NCBI GenBank assembly: GCA_963575745.1
Contig: CAUYUJ010015701.1
Coordinates: 141,001 to 205,000 of the forward strand
DNA from: Prorocentrum cordatum
Taxonomy: Eukaryota; Sar; Dinophyceae; Prorocentrales; Prorocentraceae
Reading direction: 5' to 3'
Length of the DNA: 64,000 bases
Below, piece by piece: positions 25,401 to 37,400 of the stretch (positions within the stretch are counted from its first letter, which is position 1; every line of letters begins with the position of its first letter). A program made the translations under genes and the position numbers. The notes beneath the pieces are model-generated. The model was not told the origin of the DNA. It made no database searches and saw only the letters and a list, made by a program, of their open reading frames with translations.

Positions 25401-28400
25401 CCCTTGCACCCCCTCCCCCTCCTCATGGAGTCGATCTTGGCTGTTTTTGGTGCCTGTTTCAGGCAGGTTGGAGTCTCCCCCACAGGACGCACTGCTGCAA
25501 GCGGTCGCTTCAAGCAGAGGTCTGGAGCCAGACCCCCCTTCCCCCCTTCCGCCCAATGTCGAACGCCGAGTAAGAAAAAAACTCACTAGTGTTTTTCCCT
25601 CCTCCACCGCCTCCTCCTCCTGCTCGCCCCGATGTTGTTTTGTTTGTTCGAGATGTCCGGGGGAGGCCTGGGCTGCGCGCTCGCCGCCAGCCAGTCCTCC
25701 TGACGCCCGCCCTTTCCTTCGGCAGCAGACCATTCACCAGCCTCGAACGTATCCCTATCCCTAGGATTGACACGCTAAAAGGAGATGACAATCTTAGGGA
25801 TGCACCCTCAGAAACTGAGGAAATCCCTAAGATCGCTTTCGTGATAAGGCGATGCCCAACATAGGGATAGGGATATGTTCCAGGCTGGTAAATCATGGGA
25901 GCTCGGAGCCGCGAATCATCAGGGGTCATTCGGGTCAGGGCTAACTCGGGAACGTTGTGCGGGAATCCGAGCCCGAGTTACCCCAGGCCCCAGTTACCCC
26001 GGATAACTCGTGCGCCCAATGTAAGTCGGGCCTGTCCCTCGACATGAGGAATATCCAAGATTAGTCCCAACATGGTCTTGGGACGATCTGTTTGAATATT
26101 TTTACTATTTTTGAGTTTTTCTTTTGAGGGGGGGTGTTTGTAAGTTGAAATCGGCCTGTTGGAGGACATGCCCGACCTAATGTTAATTACGTCTTTGCCG
26201 TCGGCTAGCGTCGATTTGCCTCTGGAGTCGATGCGGTAGCGACGATTTGGCGTCCGTTAGCGTCGATGTAGTGTCGACTGGCGTAGATTTAGTTCCGAAT
26301 TAGCGTCGATTATCGTCGATTAGCGTCTGGGGGCGATGGCATAGCGCCGACTCAGCGTCGATTTGGCGTCGATTCGCGTCGCCTGGGCGTCGCTTCACTC
26401 GCGCCGATCTCGCGTCGATTCTCGCACGAGCCGACGAGATGGTATGGGAGGCACTCCCAGGAGCTCTCCCCGAACCCTCCCGCGGGCGGCGGCGGCGCCG
26501 CCGCCCTGGCTGCCGCGACCGGCGCCCCCCCCCTGCTGCGCGGGCGGGCGCGCGCCCCGCCTCTGCGCGCGCGCAGGGCTCCGGGGAGACGTGGGACTCG
26601 AGGGGTCCGTACCGCTGCACCGGCTCCCCCCTCCCCAGCCCCCCATCGGGAGTTTTGAGACGGGGGTCAATGCAGACGGGGGTCAGCCGGGGCGCCGGAT
26701 CCTGCAGGATCCTGCGAAGGCCCCTGCTGGCTGACCCGGGTCAGGGAGCCGCTCGTGGCCGCGAGGCGGCCGCACACATTGGCTGACCCCGGTTTTCGAA
26801 GACCTGGGTTGCAGTTTTTTTGTTTCCTGCATAGCAGTTTTTTGGTTTCCTGCTGACCCGGGTCTGGATTGACCCGGGTCAGAAGATCCCCGACCCCCAG
26901 CCCCCTCGGGACCCCCACTCCATTTTCAGCGAGCTAAGAACGGTATAAGATAAACTTTCCGCCGTCGGGGACACCTGCCCCTGGGCGGCTGGAGTGTTTT
27001 TATACCCCTACGGTGCCACCGTGAGGTGATAAACTTTCCAGCCGCCCTGGGGCAGGATTCCCCGACGGCGAAAAAGTTTATCTTATACCGTTCTCCGCCC
27101 GCTGAAATTTGCCACCCCAGTTGGGGATACACCCCTCGAGACCCGAAGGGGGCGGCCCATGCCCCCATCCATGGGGGCAAGTCGGCCCGTGGGCCCCGGG
27201 CTCCGCCGCTGGGGATGGGGCTCGGAGGAGCGATACGCGATCCAGCCGGCGCTCGGGCGTCCGGACGTTTTTGGACGAGCGCGTCCTGGATCCTGACGGT
27301 CCCGTTTTGTTCGTGGGACGTTTGCCGAGGGAGCTCGCGTCGGATCTCGGATCGGCCCCCGCCACTCCTCTGACGACCCCGTCTGGCCAGCCCGAGTCCT
27401 CCGCACCCGGGTCTCACGTCTCCCCGGACGAAAAGGCCCGCCCACGCCCCGCGCCCCCCCCTGGAAGGAGCCGACGGAGCTCGTGGGCACCCCGTCGTTC
27501 CTGGCGCCGGAGATGTGCCCAGAGGGGGGTACAGGAAAAGAATCACTGAGCTCCTGGCGTTCCGGTCAAACCAAAGTATCGAGACGGAGTTTGTTCATAG
27601 TTTCCGGCCTCTGGGGCCATACTGTTCCAACCTTCCCTTCGCCTTCAGCACCAGAAAAGGATTTCGAGCATCAAGAACATACCCAAACTTGACGGGTTTC
27701 ACGTGTCGGGCCCTGGGAGGCGATATTCGTTCGACTCTGTTTCGATACTGTTCTGGATGCTCGAACTTCTTTCTGGGATGTGGTCCTCAAGTACGCTGGG
27801 AGCAACATTACTCTGGGGGCCCTTTTCGCGGGCCTCGTGGGGCCGTCGGAGCAAAAAGAGACTCTGGAAGAGAAAAGCCGGTCCCGGGAGAGTGGTGGGG
27901 GAAAGGCCGGGGGCACACGTTTCGGAGACAAAAAAGCCGAAGGCGAGACACGGGAGGTCTCGGGGGCGGCCAAGAGGGGGACGATGACCAGGGATGGGTG
28001 GGCATCACTCGGAGGGAAAAAAAACACGCCATGAGCAGAAACTTTTGGCGGTGCGCGCGGATGTCTTGTATCCGCGCTGGGCCCCCCCTGGCGGCGCCTC
28101 CGGCGCCGCCCCTGGCGCGCTTCGCGCGCCGGGGAGGGGCCATTCTTCTATTCATGGCGTGGGCCATGATATTTCCTCAGATTGCATGGTGCCTCTACTT
28201 ATTTGGAGTTGCGCCCTGCCCTCTTGGACGCCCCCCTCTTGGCCGCCCCAGAGTTTCTGGAAGGTACCCCTATCTCTAGGCCTCCTGGATGGGGTCGGAG
28301 TAGATGGGGTCGGAGGATCCCGCCGCATCGCCGAAGCATCGGCGATGCTGCTCGATGTGCAGCCCGATTTGCTTCACGTCGACGTCGCCGATGCATCGCC

Positions 28401-31400
28401 GACGTCGACGATGCATCGCCAGTGCATCGCCGATGCATCGCCCATGCATCGCCCATGCATCGCCGATGTATCGGCGATGCGGCGCGATCCTCCGACCCCA
28501 TCCACTCCGACCCCATCCATGAGGTTTCTACTATCGAACGGGGTTCGGACGGGGACAAATCCGTTCCAGAGCGTTCCGGAACGCGCTCTCAGATTCTTCG
28601 AGGACGCTCTGAGGGGAGTGCGACGCACGATGCATCCTCCAGAGCCTCCAGATCGCAGAGGTTCTCAATCTATCCTCACCCAATTTTATCCTGATCCTGG
28701 TTCTGTTTTGCCATTTTGTTAACCTCAGGAAGGCATTAAGAACCCCCCCCCTTTTCCGGTGGATTATAACGCCCCCGCACCCTGGAGCGTTATGGCCGCA
28801 CCGGAAGACCTGGCTGAGGGGACTCGGGGCCTAGCTAAGGCCTGCCAAGCGCAGATTTGCTCCTGCCAAGCAGTGCTTGGCAGAGTTTAGCAAGGCTTTG
28901 CAAGACGTGCCAGGGATAAAGGTGCACAAAGATCTGGGCTAGATCCTTGACATTCGTCACGACACCCTCTCTTGGCGTTAGTGGGGCGGCCGCCGATGGT
29001 GGATTTTGTTTTCTGTGTGCGGCGGGTGCTAAGTGTATCGTTCGGCTAAAACTGCCCGCCTGGAATATTGAGAAAACCGGGTGCTAAGAATAACCCAGGG
29101 GGGTTTCTTAATGCCTTCCTGAGGTTATCCTTCCATTGTTTTCCCCTTGCTGGGGAATCGGGAGTCCCCCGCCGCTTCGACTGGATCCGCCTCGAGATTC
29201 TGGTCAGAACGCGCCTCGGCAGAGGTCTGGGGAGTAGCGGTATCGATATGTTTGGTTTCCCCGAGTTGTTGGGGTGGCCCGGGGCTAGGGCTGCCCATGT
29301 TTCAGCCCTCCCACCTCGCCACGGGGCTCGCTCGCGCTCGTACAATAAAGTGCCCCTGGGTGGGAGAGGTTGATGAGGCTTCGGGTGTTGCGCACAGACA
29401 TCCCCCCCCAGGTAGTCCCAGCTGGCGTCAACGGGCCCCTCGGGTAGTCGCCCAGCTGGCCTCAGTAGGCCCCCCCAGGGCCCCTGGTAGTCAGGGCCGG
29501 TCTCAACACCCTGGTGCCGCCTCCGGCGGCGCCCCTGTGGGTGCTCCGCGACACGGGGTTGTGTGGCAGGGCTGGACCTAAACGCTGTTTCGCTGGACTT
29601 TTGCTGTGTCTTGTTTTCCGCTTTGGGAGGCAGGTACAGGAACACAGGCACAGTAAAACGAACAATAAAAAGGCAACAACATGACAAACGACGTTTAGGT
29701 TCAGCCCCTGGTTGTGGCGTTGAGACCGTCCTGGAGGACTACTTAGGGGGCCCTGTTGAGGCCAGGTGGGGCTGCCCAGGGGAGCCGCCTGCGCGCAGCC
29801 CGACGCCTCAGAGGAAGTTCGCTGACCTCCTCCCGTCGCGAAGAAGTCACGACGGTCGGATTTTCGTAACCTTCGGCCTCGGCTCCAGGAAGGGGATGTT
29901 GTGTCCTCTGCGGTGGTATAGAGCCAACACGCCTCAAACGCATGCCGACATAATGTTGATGTAAGTCTGAAATACGTGTTCAGGGTTCCAGACATGGTTT
30001 CGCCGAAAGCAGGCCCTCACAATTCAACAGGTGAGTTCGAATGTTTGTATGGTGTTGCTTCATGCGTTTCCTCAACAACGCAGCCGATGAGTTAATTTAG
30101 TCCAATGTCTTATGTGTTGCGCATTGCTTCGGGTATATGTTTTGCCATTGTGTGCACTAGCCTGGGCGAATGATTCGTTCGAATCAGTGCATTCGTTAAC
30201 ACTGGTTTAGGCAGTACCTAGTGTATGGGCAATGCAAGTTGTTAGTTCGACTGATGTTGACCATTCATGATTTGTGCCGTCCAACATTCATGACGTGTGC
30301 AAGCGACTACGAAGTATTCCCAACATATACGATTCAGTGTTAATCAGTGCTCTATAGTTGGACACTGATGTATTTGATTAGTTAGTTAAACCATTGCAGT
30401 ACGGTTCAGTTCATGCATGGCTATTTGTTGTGACATGGATTGGTCATTGCTCCACCAAGCTCGACCTGAGATGAACCACTGATCACGGGGAAGGGGTCCA
30501 GACCATGGAAGGGTCCACGTCGTGAACAAACAGACAGGGCACCCGATGGGCCTGGGTTCCCCCGCGAAGACCCCCGAAGCAAGCGTCCCGAGAGGGCCCC
30601 AGAAGGGGTCCACGTCGCAGACAGGACTCGCAACCACTCGCACCAGACGCGAGGGGCCACGTGAGGGCTCCTCTGGATGCACGAAGCCCCAACCGAGCCC
30701 CGAGAAAGGTCTAAGGGGCCCAGACTGAGCTCTGGGGTGGGTTTGGGCGCCCGAAGAGAACACTGAACGACTTCCAAAGAGGTCCCGAGAGGCCTGGCAG
30801 CATGGCTGTCTATGGTTGCCAGCGTCCGTCTGCCCGCGGCCGGTCAGGGGCGGCCGCTTCGCCAGGCTTACCAGCCGCAGCCAGTCCACAGTCCTTGGGG
30901 AAAGTGTTGCGCAGGGGTGGGTGGGGTGGAAATCTTTCCCCACCCTCGGAGGGGAAGATGGGCTGGACGCCGTACCTCGTGAAGCCGCCTGCGCCCACAG
31001 GGCTGGTGCGGTAACGACCACTGTCGTCGGTTCGGTGGGGCATCGCCGGCCTGGAGCATATCCCCATCCCTATCATTGGCACCGCCTCATCTCGATGCAG
31101 ACCTGGAGGGTTCCCTTAGTTTCTGAGGGCGCGTCCCTGAGATTGTCATCGCCTCGTGGAATGTCAATCTTAGGGATGGGGATGGGTTCGAGGCTGATTA
31201 GGGGAGGCGGGGGAGGCATGTTGTTATCCAGTGGCATCGCGTTTACACCGAGAGGCGGAAGGGGTGAACATTGGTTGACGAGGGGCAGCATCACACGCTG
31301 GGGGATCGGTGGGTGGGGTGGGGGTGAGCTGTCGGGCGGTGGGGGCTACAGGAGAAGAAGTATCGGGAGGCTGACAATCGAGGAGGAGGAGGAGGAGGAG

Positions 31401-34400
31401 GAGGAGGAGGGGAGAGGAGCAGGAGGAGCAGGAAGGAGGGAGAGGCAGGGGGAGGGGGAGGGGGAGGGGGGGGGGGATCTGATGAAACGCCTTGGTCTGC
31501 AAGGCCCGCTACCTAGGCAGACGCCTCTCGGGCCTACGCCGAGACGCTGTGCTGAGCCAGTGCCCAGCGAGCAAACGAGGGGAATCCAGCGAGGCGACGA
31601 GGAAGCCAGAAACCCAGGGAGGACCCAACGGCCCACGAAAAAATCGAGGAGTATCCAGCGGCGGCGACGATGCCCCAGGCCAAGCCCCAATGGGCGCAAG
31701 CCACCTCCGAGCCCAGGATCAGACCTCGACCTTGAAGACGGCTTGCCCTGCTGCAAACAGCTCTAGATACTCCTGGTGTTGGCCACCCCTTCATGAAGAC
31801 TACCCTCACGATGACGACACTTTCCACCAGCACGGCCTTGCCGAAGAGCCCTCGTTTCCCGGCCTTGATCGCATACTTTTGGCGGGTCTTGATCATACCT
31901 ATGAAAACGACCTTGCCGAAAAGCCAACACGGAGGGGGAGGAGCAGGAGGAGGAGGAGGAGGAAGAGGAGGAAGAGGAAGAGGAACAGTAAGAAGGACGA
32001 ATCAGGGGTGGTTCGGCTGGCCAGGACGTATTGCTGACTCTGGGGCCCAGGACGCAGCCTCCCTCGCTCGTCCCAAGGTGCGTTGCTCTTGGATGTCCAG
32101 CGCCTGGCTGGCAGCACGCCTCCTGCAATGCCCGCCATCCGCTTGTGCTGCCTCTGGGACCGCCGCGTGACAAGCTCTGAATCCAAGCGACGAGGAGGAA
32201 GAGGAACGGGCAAGAGGAGGAGGAGGAGGATCATGCGTAGAAGTAAACATAGTCGAAGGAGGAGGAGGAGGATGAGGAGGAGCTGATACGGAGGAAGACG
32301 AACGATGAGGCCTCGGAGACGAGAACGCAGGGCGGACCAAACGGGCAGGTGCACGAACGAGAGGTACGACGGCAAGGTCGACATCTGGGCGCTGGGAGTC
32401 GTCTTGCCCCTGGCTGCTCCGCGCGTCATCAGTGATGGGGTGGTCGCGGATCACGGCCACCCTGCGGGTTTGGACGAGGAGTGGGCGGAGTCGCACATGG
32501 AAGAGCTGGAGGAGGACGGGGACGCGGACACGCAGGAGGATGACGAGTAGAGAGGACGAGGAGGCCGAGCAGAAGGAGCAGGGAGGAGGAGAAGGAGGAG
32601 GAGGAGGAGAAGGAGTCGGAGTACGAGCAGGGAGAAGGAGGACAGAGGAGGAGGAGGAGGACGAGGAGAAGGAGGAGGAGGACGAGGAGTGGCTCAAGCC
32701 ATTCTGGCTCAAGCCATTCTGGCCCAAGGGTTCGCAGCAGCTTTTCGAGCGCGCAGCCTTCCTGTACATCCTGTCGCAGGCGATTCACTCACTGTGGCGT
32801 GCCTTTCTGTGTGAGGAGTACGGCGTTATGGCGTGGAATACGGTCAAACCCAGGTGGTTATTTATGTAACATGCGCATTCATGACACAACGGGGAAGCCG
32901 TGGATCAATGGGAGCGGGCGCACATCCTGTGCGCAATGCGTATTGCATCAGGGAGTCCGTTTTGGATCGAATGCAGTCCCGCACAATCCGATCAGTCTGG
33001 CAATAAGCGTAGCAGCGCTCCTCCTTGGTCCGCTGGCGCGGTCAAGGAGCTCCAGCAGCCCCGCGACAAAGTAACACAGGAAATTGGGGCACAAGGAAAA
33101 AGAAACAAACCAAGACGTGTCCATGCAATCTGGGTCGCCTGGGTCGCTCGCGGGATCGGCCGCTCGGCAACGATTTGCCGAGGTGGACAAGGAACTCCAC
33201 ACAGTGGCCACATTCGTGGGTCCAGCATGGGATGAAGTTCGCGAATCACTCTGCAGCGAACGTTCTAAGCTTCGGCGTTCTTTCCAGGCCAGCAACCCAG
33301 CCCATTCGTAGTTGCACATCGTCACCACGCGCACGGAGGCAGCGGAACGCAAGCTCACCAGGGCCAGGGAGGGACTGGAAATATCGAAACCGCAGTTGCT
33401 TCAGTTGCAAACCGGCATGAAAAAGTAGGGGGCCAGTTCCTTTGCACAAGAGCTGCCCAGGGCCTGGGGGAGCTGCGTCTGCAGCGCAATCGTCTCGTTG
33501 TGGACGGGGCGCATGCCAGCGTCGGAGGGCCTCCCCCGACTGCAGGAGGTGTTTTGCGGGCTTGGGCTGCCGGAGGACGTGGAAGCCAAAGCGAAGGGCC
33601 TGGTGAGGCGGTCCCCAGCATTGTGGCCAACGCTTCTTTGTAGCGAACATAGGCATGATGCCAGCGGTCACTGATGACGGCGCAGTCGATTCGCCGGATG
33701 GACCAACGCAACCGCCATGCCTGCCTTTGGTGGTGCAGCAGTGGGCCCCAGACCAGCCGTCCATCGATGAGATCCGCGAGCAGCTGGAGCCTCCTGCCAG
33801 AGGGTGCCGAGGACGATTTCATTCGGCACAAGGCGCTGGCGCTGGCTCGTCGCGGGTTCATTCCAGCACGCATTCTTTTTTACTGGAGGCCCCCTGTTAC
33901 ACCGCGATCAGCCTTTTCGATGTACGTATGGAGGGCGGCCCGAAGAATTCAGTGATCTAACAGATCTCTCTTCAGGGGCGAGGAAGCCTGTCATGATGAG
34001 GGTCCTCGTCGTCTTGAATTCGGTTGTCCGGAAGAACAGCCTGTCCCCGCTCGGCCGGCGACTGTTCCGAGTCACGCGGTGTTCAGTTTTGCATGCCGCT
34101 CGATTTCGAGGGCATCGGGTTTGGCATCTACGGGCGTACTGAATCTTTCGCAGTCAGCTGGGAGTGGCGAGCCAGTATCGGACATCGGTCGTCTGTCAGC
34201 CATTCCAGCCAAGCCGGACAGCCTGGGCGGCCCCAGGGCCACCTCGTCGCCCAACCCCGCTGCTGGATCTCGGTCCGAACGCGAGTCGCCGCCGCTGGAC
34301 CAGCCTCGCCAGGGGTCGACGGGATCGGTCCGACCCGGGCCTGACCTGAGGCAGGGCGGCCAGTCGACTCATTTTTGCGAGGTCTCAAACCTGGGCATGG

Positions 34401-37400
34401 ACGTGGTGCGTTTTTTGTTGCACTGGCTCGAGAGAGCCAAGGGGCGGTGTTGTTTGATTATCGCCACGGTGAGCGGCAATACTTGGCCGTCAGTTTGAGA
34501 AGAAACTCTCTGGCTGGATAGGCGCGGTGGAGTTCAAGCGATTGTTCATGTCCAAGAGCATCGGTTTCTCTCGGGCTAGGCCGAGCGGTCAGCGCATCAG
34601 TGGTGTCGTTCGGGTTCCACCAAGCTGGTTACGGGCCCCATCCATGCGGACTGTCTCTGGCCACGTGGGGGCATCAGCTGGAGTGGCGGTTGAAGCTCCG
34701 TGCAATCTGGGCTTGCGCCGTGTCGTCGAGGTGCATGAGCGGCGGCGGCGTCGAGTGATCTCCAGGGTCGTCGCGTTTTCGCCGTCTTCCGCCTTGCTGG
34801 TTGGTTCAGTGTGCGCTAACATTGGGGTATGGGGGGGTAGGGGGCAACCTGGACCTGCTGGGCTACTTGTTTCTGTTCTCTGTGGCCAATCCAGGCCATG
34901 TATTCTGGCGGGCGACTGGAATATGGACGCAGTGGAGATTATGGGCGCGGCCACTTGCGGGGGGAATGTTCCTAACTTCTTTGTTCTGTCCAACCTGCTG
35001 GATGCTTCCGACTGCGAAGTGAGTGCGCTGGAAGTGGCGCCCGCGTCGGCGCACTCGCCAGTCCTCATGCGGGTGGGCGGCATTGGATGAGCCGCATGTT
35101 CGGGGTGATGGCGCTTGAAAGGCACGCCAGTTTGTCGATTTCGGGCACGACCCCAAGCAGCGCGCAGCATACCTACCTGGCGGTTCGAGGAGCCAGTTTT
35201 CACAACCTCGCTGGGCGCCACCCGCACCGGTTTGCAGGAATGGTTCAGCGAGCTCGAAGTTGGCCGCTGCGCTCGCGCGCGGACAGCCGGCGAAGAAGCG
35301 GCTGCGTACAGGTGCCGCGCCAGAGGCCCTGGGTTTCGCGAGGTGAAGGTCTCCTCTCTTGCCCGTCTCAAACATGACCAAGATGCGGAGGGCGCGGCCG
35401 TGCGGGGGGCGGCGCTGCAACTGCGGGAGCAGCTCGAGCTTTGGGGGGGGGCGGCCCCGGGCTCCAGGCGCAAGCGCCCCGGGGCGCCCCGACTTCCGAG
35501 AGCGTTTTGAAGGGGGGCTGGCTGCTATTTCGCTGCCGGCTGCTGTTTCGGATCCCGAGCTCCTCGCGACGCCCCGACTGCGCAAGTGGGCGGCCTGGGC
35601 ATGTCGTGGAGGCGCGAATGGTTTCGCGATTTATCTTTCCAGGAGGTTCGGCCGAAGCAGCGGCGCGATGCTTCGGAGCGGGCCCAGCAATGGGGCAGTT
35701 TCTCGAAGGATGCTCTCAGTGACATGCCAAGGCGGCATCTGCAGCTATCGGGGGCAGACAAGGGGGAGGGGCCATTTTTCAGGAGGCCTGGCGGTCGCTG
35801 GAGCGCGGTCGAGCCATTTGTTTGAGAGTGGGGAGTTTTTTGGTGCCCGCCTGCACGTGGCCGGGGGCTGCAACCGAGCTCCTGTGAAGCCGAATGGGCT
35901 CTTCGGGGCGCGCCGGCAGATGATGTTGCTGCGTGCCCAGGTGCTTCCCGCCACGTGCAGCTTTGAGCTGGGGGGCGCTGCGTCGTCGTCCCTTGCGTTT
36001 TGCCACCGAGCTTCGGCTCGGAACAAATCTCCGCACGGCGACGGCCTCTCCGCGGTCATAATTATACCCCTGCCGATGCCAGCGGGAGTTGTTCGGCTCG
36101 GCGGACCTTTTAGCTCGGTCGCTTGCGCACGGAGCCAGGTTCGCCAATGTGAATTTCGAAGGTGGGAGAAACAGGTGGACAATTCGGCGCCCTGGGATAA
36201 AAGTGCCTTGACTTCGGCGGAGAGGGCCAGCTATATTCACAATCGTTTGGTATGTCATGCTCGCCGTGCAGGTCCGTCTCGGTCTCGGTCTTATTCGATA
36301 TCGCGAAATTCGAGCGAAAATATTTCCCACGGAGAGCTTCGACGGAGCGTGGTCCACTACGGGTTCAACATGGGGCTCCTCAAGGCTCTCTGCGCTCGCT
36401 CCTCGACGCGCCAGGTGCGGGTTGGGGGGGGGGGGGGGGGGGGCACGTAGTGGCGAGTATCGCGCGGCCAACGGCGCGGCGATTGCTGGGCGCCCGTGCG
36501 CCGCAGAGGTCTCCAAGCACATGGTGATGTCAGCTTTGGGCAGTCTACCTCGGGGGGCCCCACTATGCAGGACCGGCGACGCGATCGCTGACGTGGCGGG
36601 CAACGTCGTCGGCGGCCCGGAGACAGCGACCCAGTCTGCGCGGAAGGTTTGCGCCGTGGTCCAGGAGGGCATGGGGGGGTGACGTCGCCGAGTTCCGGGG
36701 GCAAGAAGTTTTGGATGCGTTCCGGCTCGAGCCTCATTCCCAAGGCCCTGGGGTCCGAGGGTTTCTGTCTGGGGAAGGGGGAGGGCAAGTGCGCGTTGGC
36801 TCAGGGGGATCCCGAATGGGGGCTCCAACAACGGCCACAGGAGACGTCGTGAGACTCAGCTCGCCAGTCTGCTCGAGTCCGTTGGGTTCCTCCGCTTCGT
36901 CTTGGGCTTTCGGAGCAGAGAGCGCGCAGGCGGGGCGAGATCGGTGACCGACTCCAAGGGGTCAGGTTCGGGCAGGTGCGGAAGGCCCCAATATCCCCAA
37001 GGTATCGAGGAGCGCCTGGAGCCTGACCCCGCCGAGTTTGTTCCTATGTTTTGGGGTTTGAATGAGATCGCCATCAGAAGTGCTATGGTGTTCGGGGAAT
37101 GGGGTCCAGGTGGGCTCCTTGATCTTTTGCGCGAAGTGCGGCAGCAATGCTTCTTGGGATCAACGGGCTCATGCTATATCCGGGTGCAAATTGAGGTCCC
37201 GCTGCAGTCCCCGCGCCGTCATTGGAGGACGTAATCTGTCCAGGATGCGGCGACGGCTCCACCCGTTGACGTCGTCGGGCTACGCGGTCCTGGAGGCGGG
37301 AGGTCTCAATCAGTTCGAGATCATCCAGTGGACGCCTTTCTTGGAGGGCTCGGTGAAGAGTAGGAGTGATGGCCAGGCCTCTGTGTCGCGCCTGTCAAAT

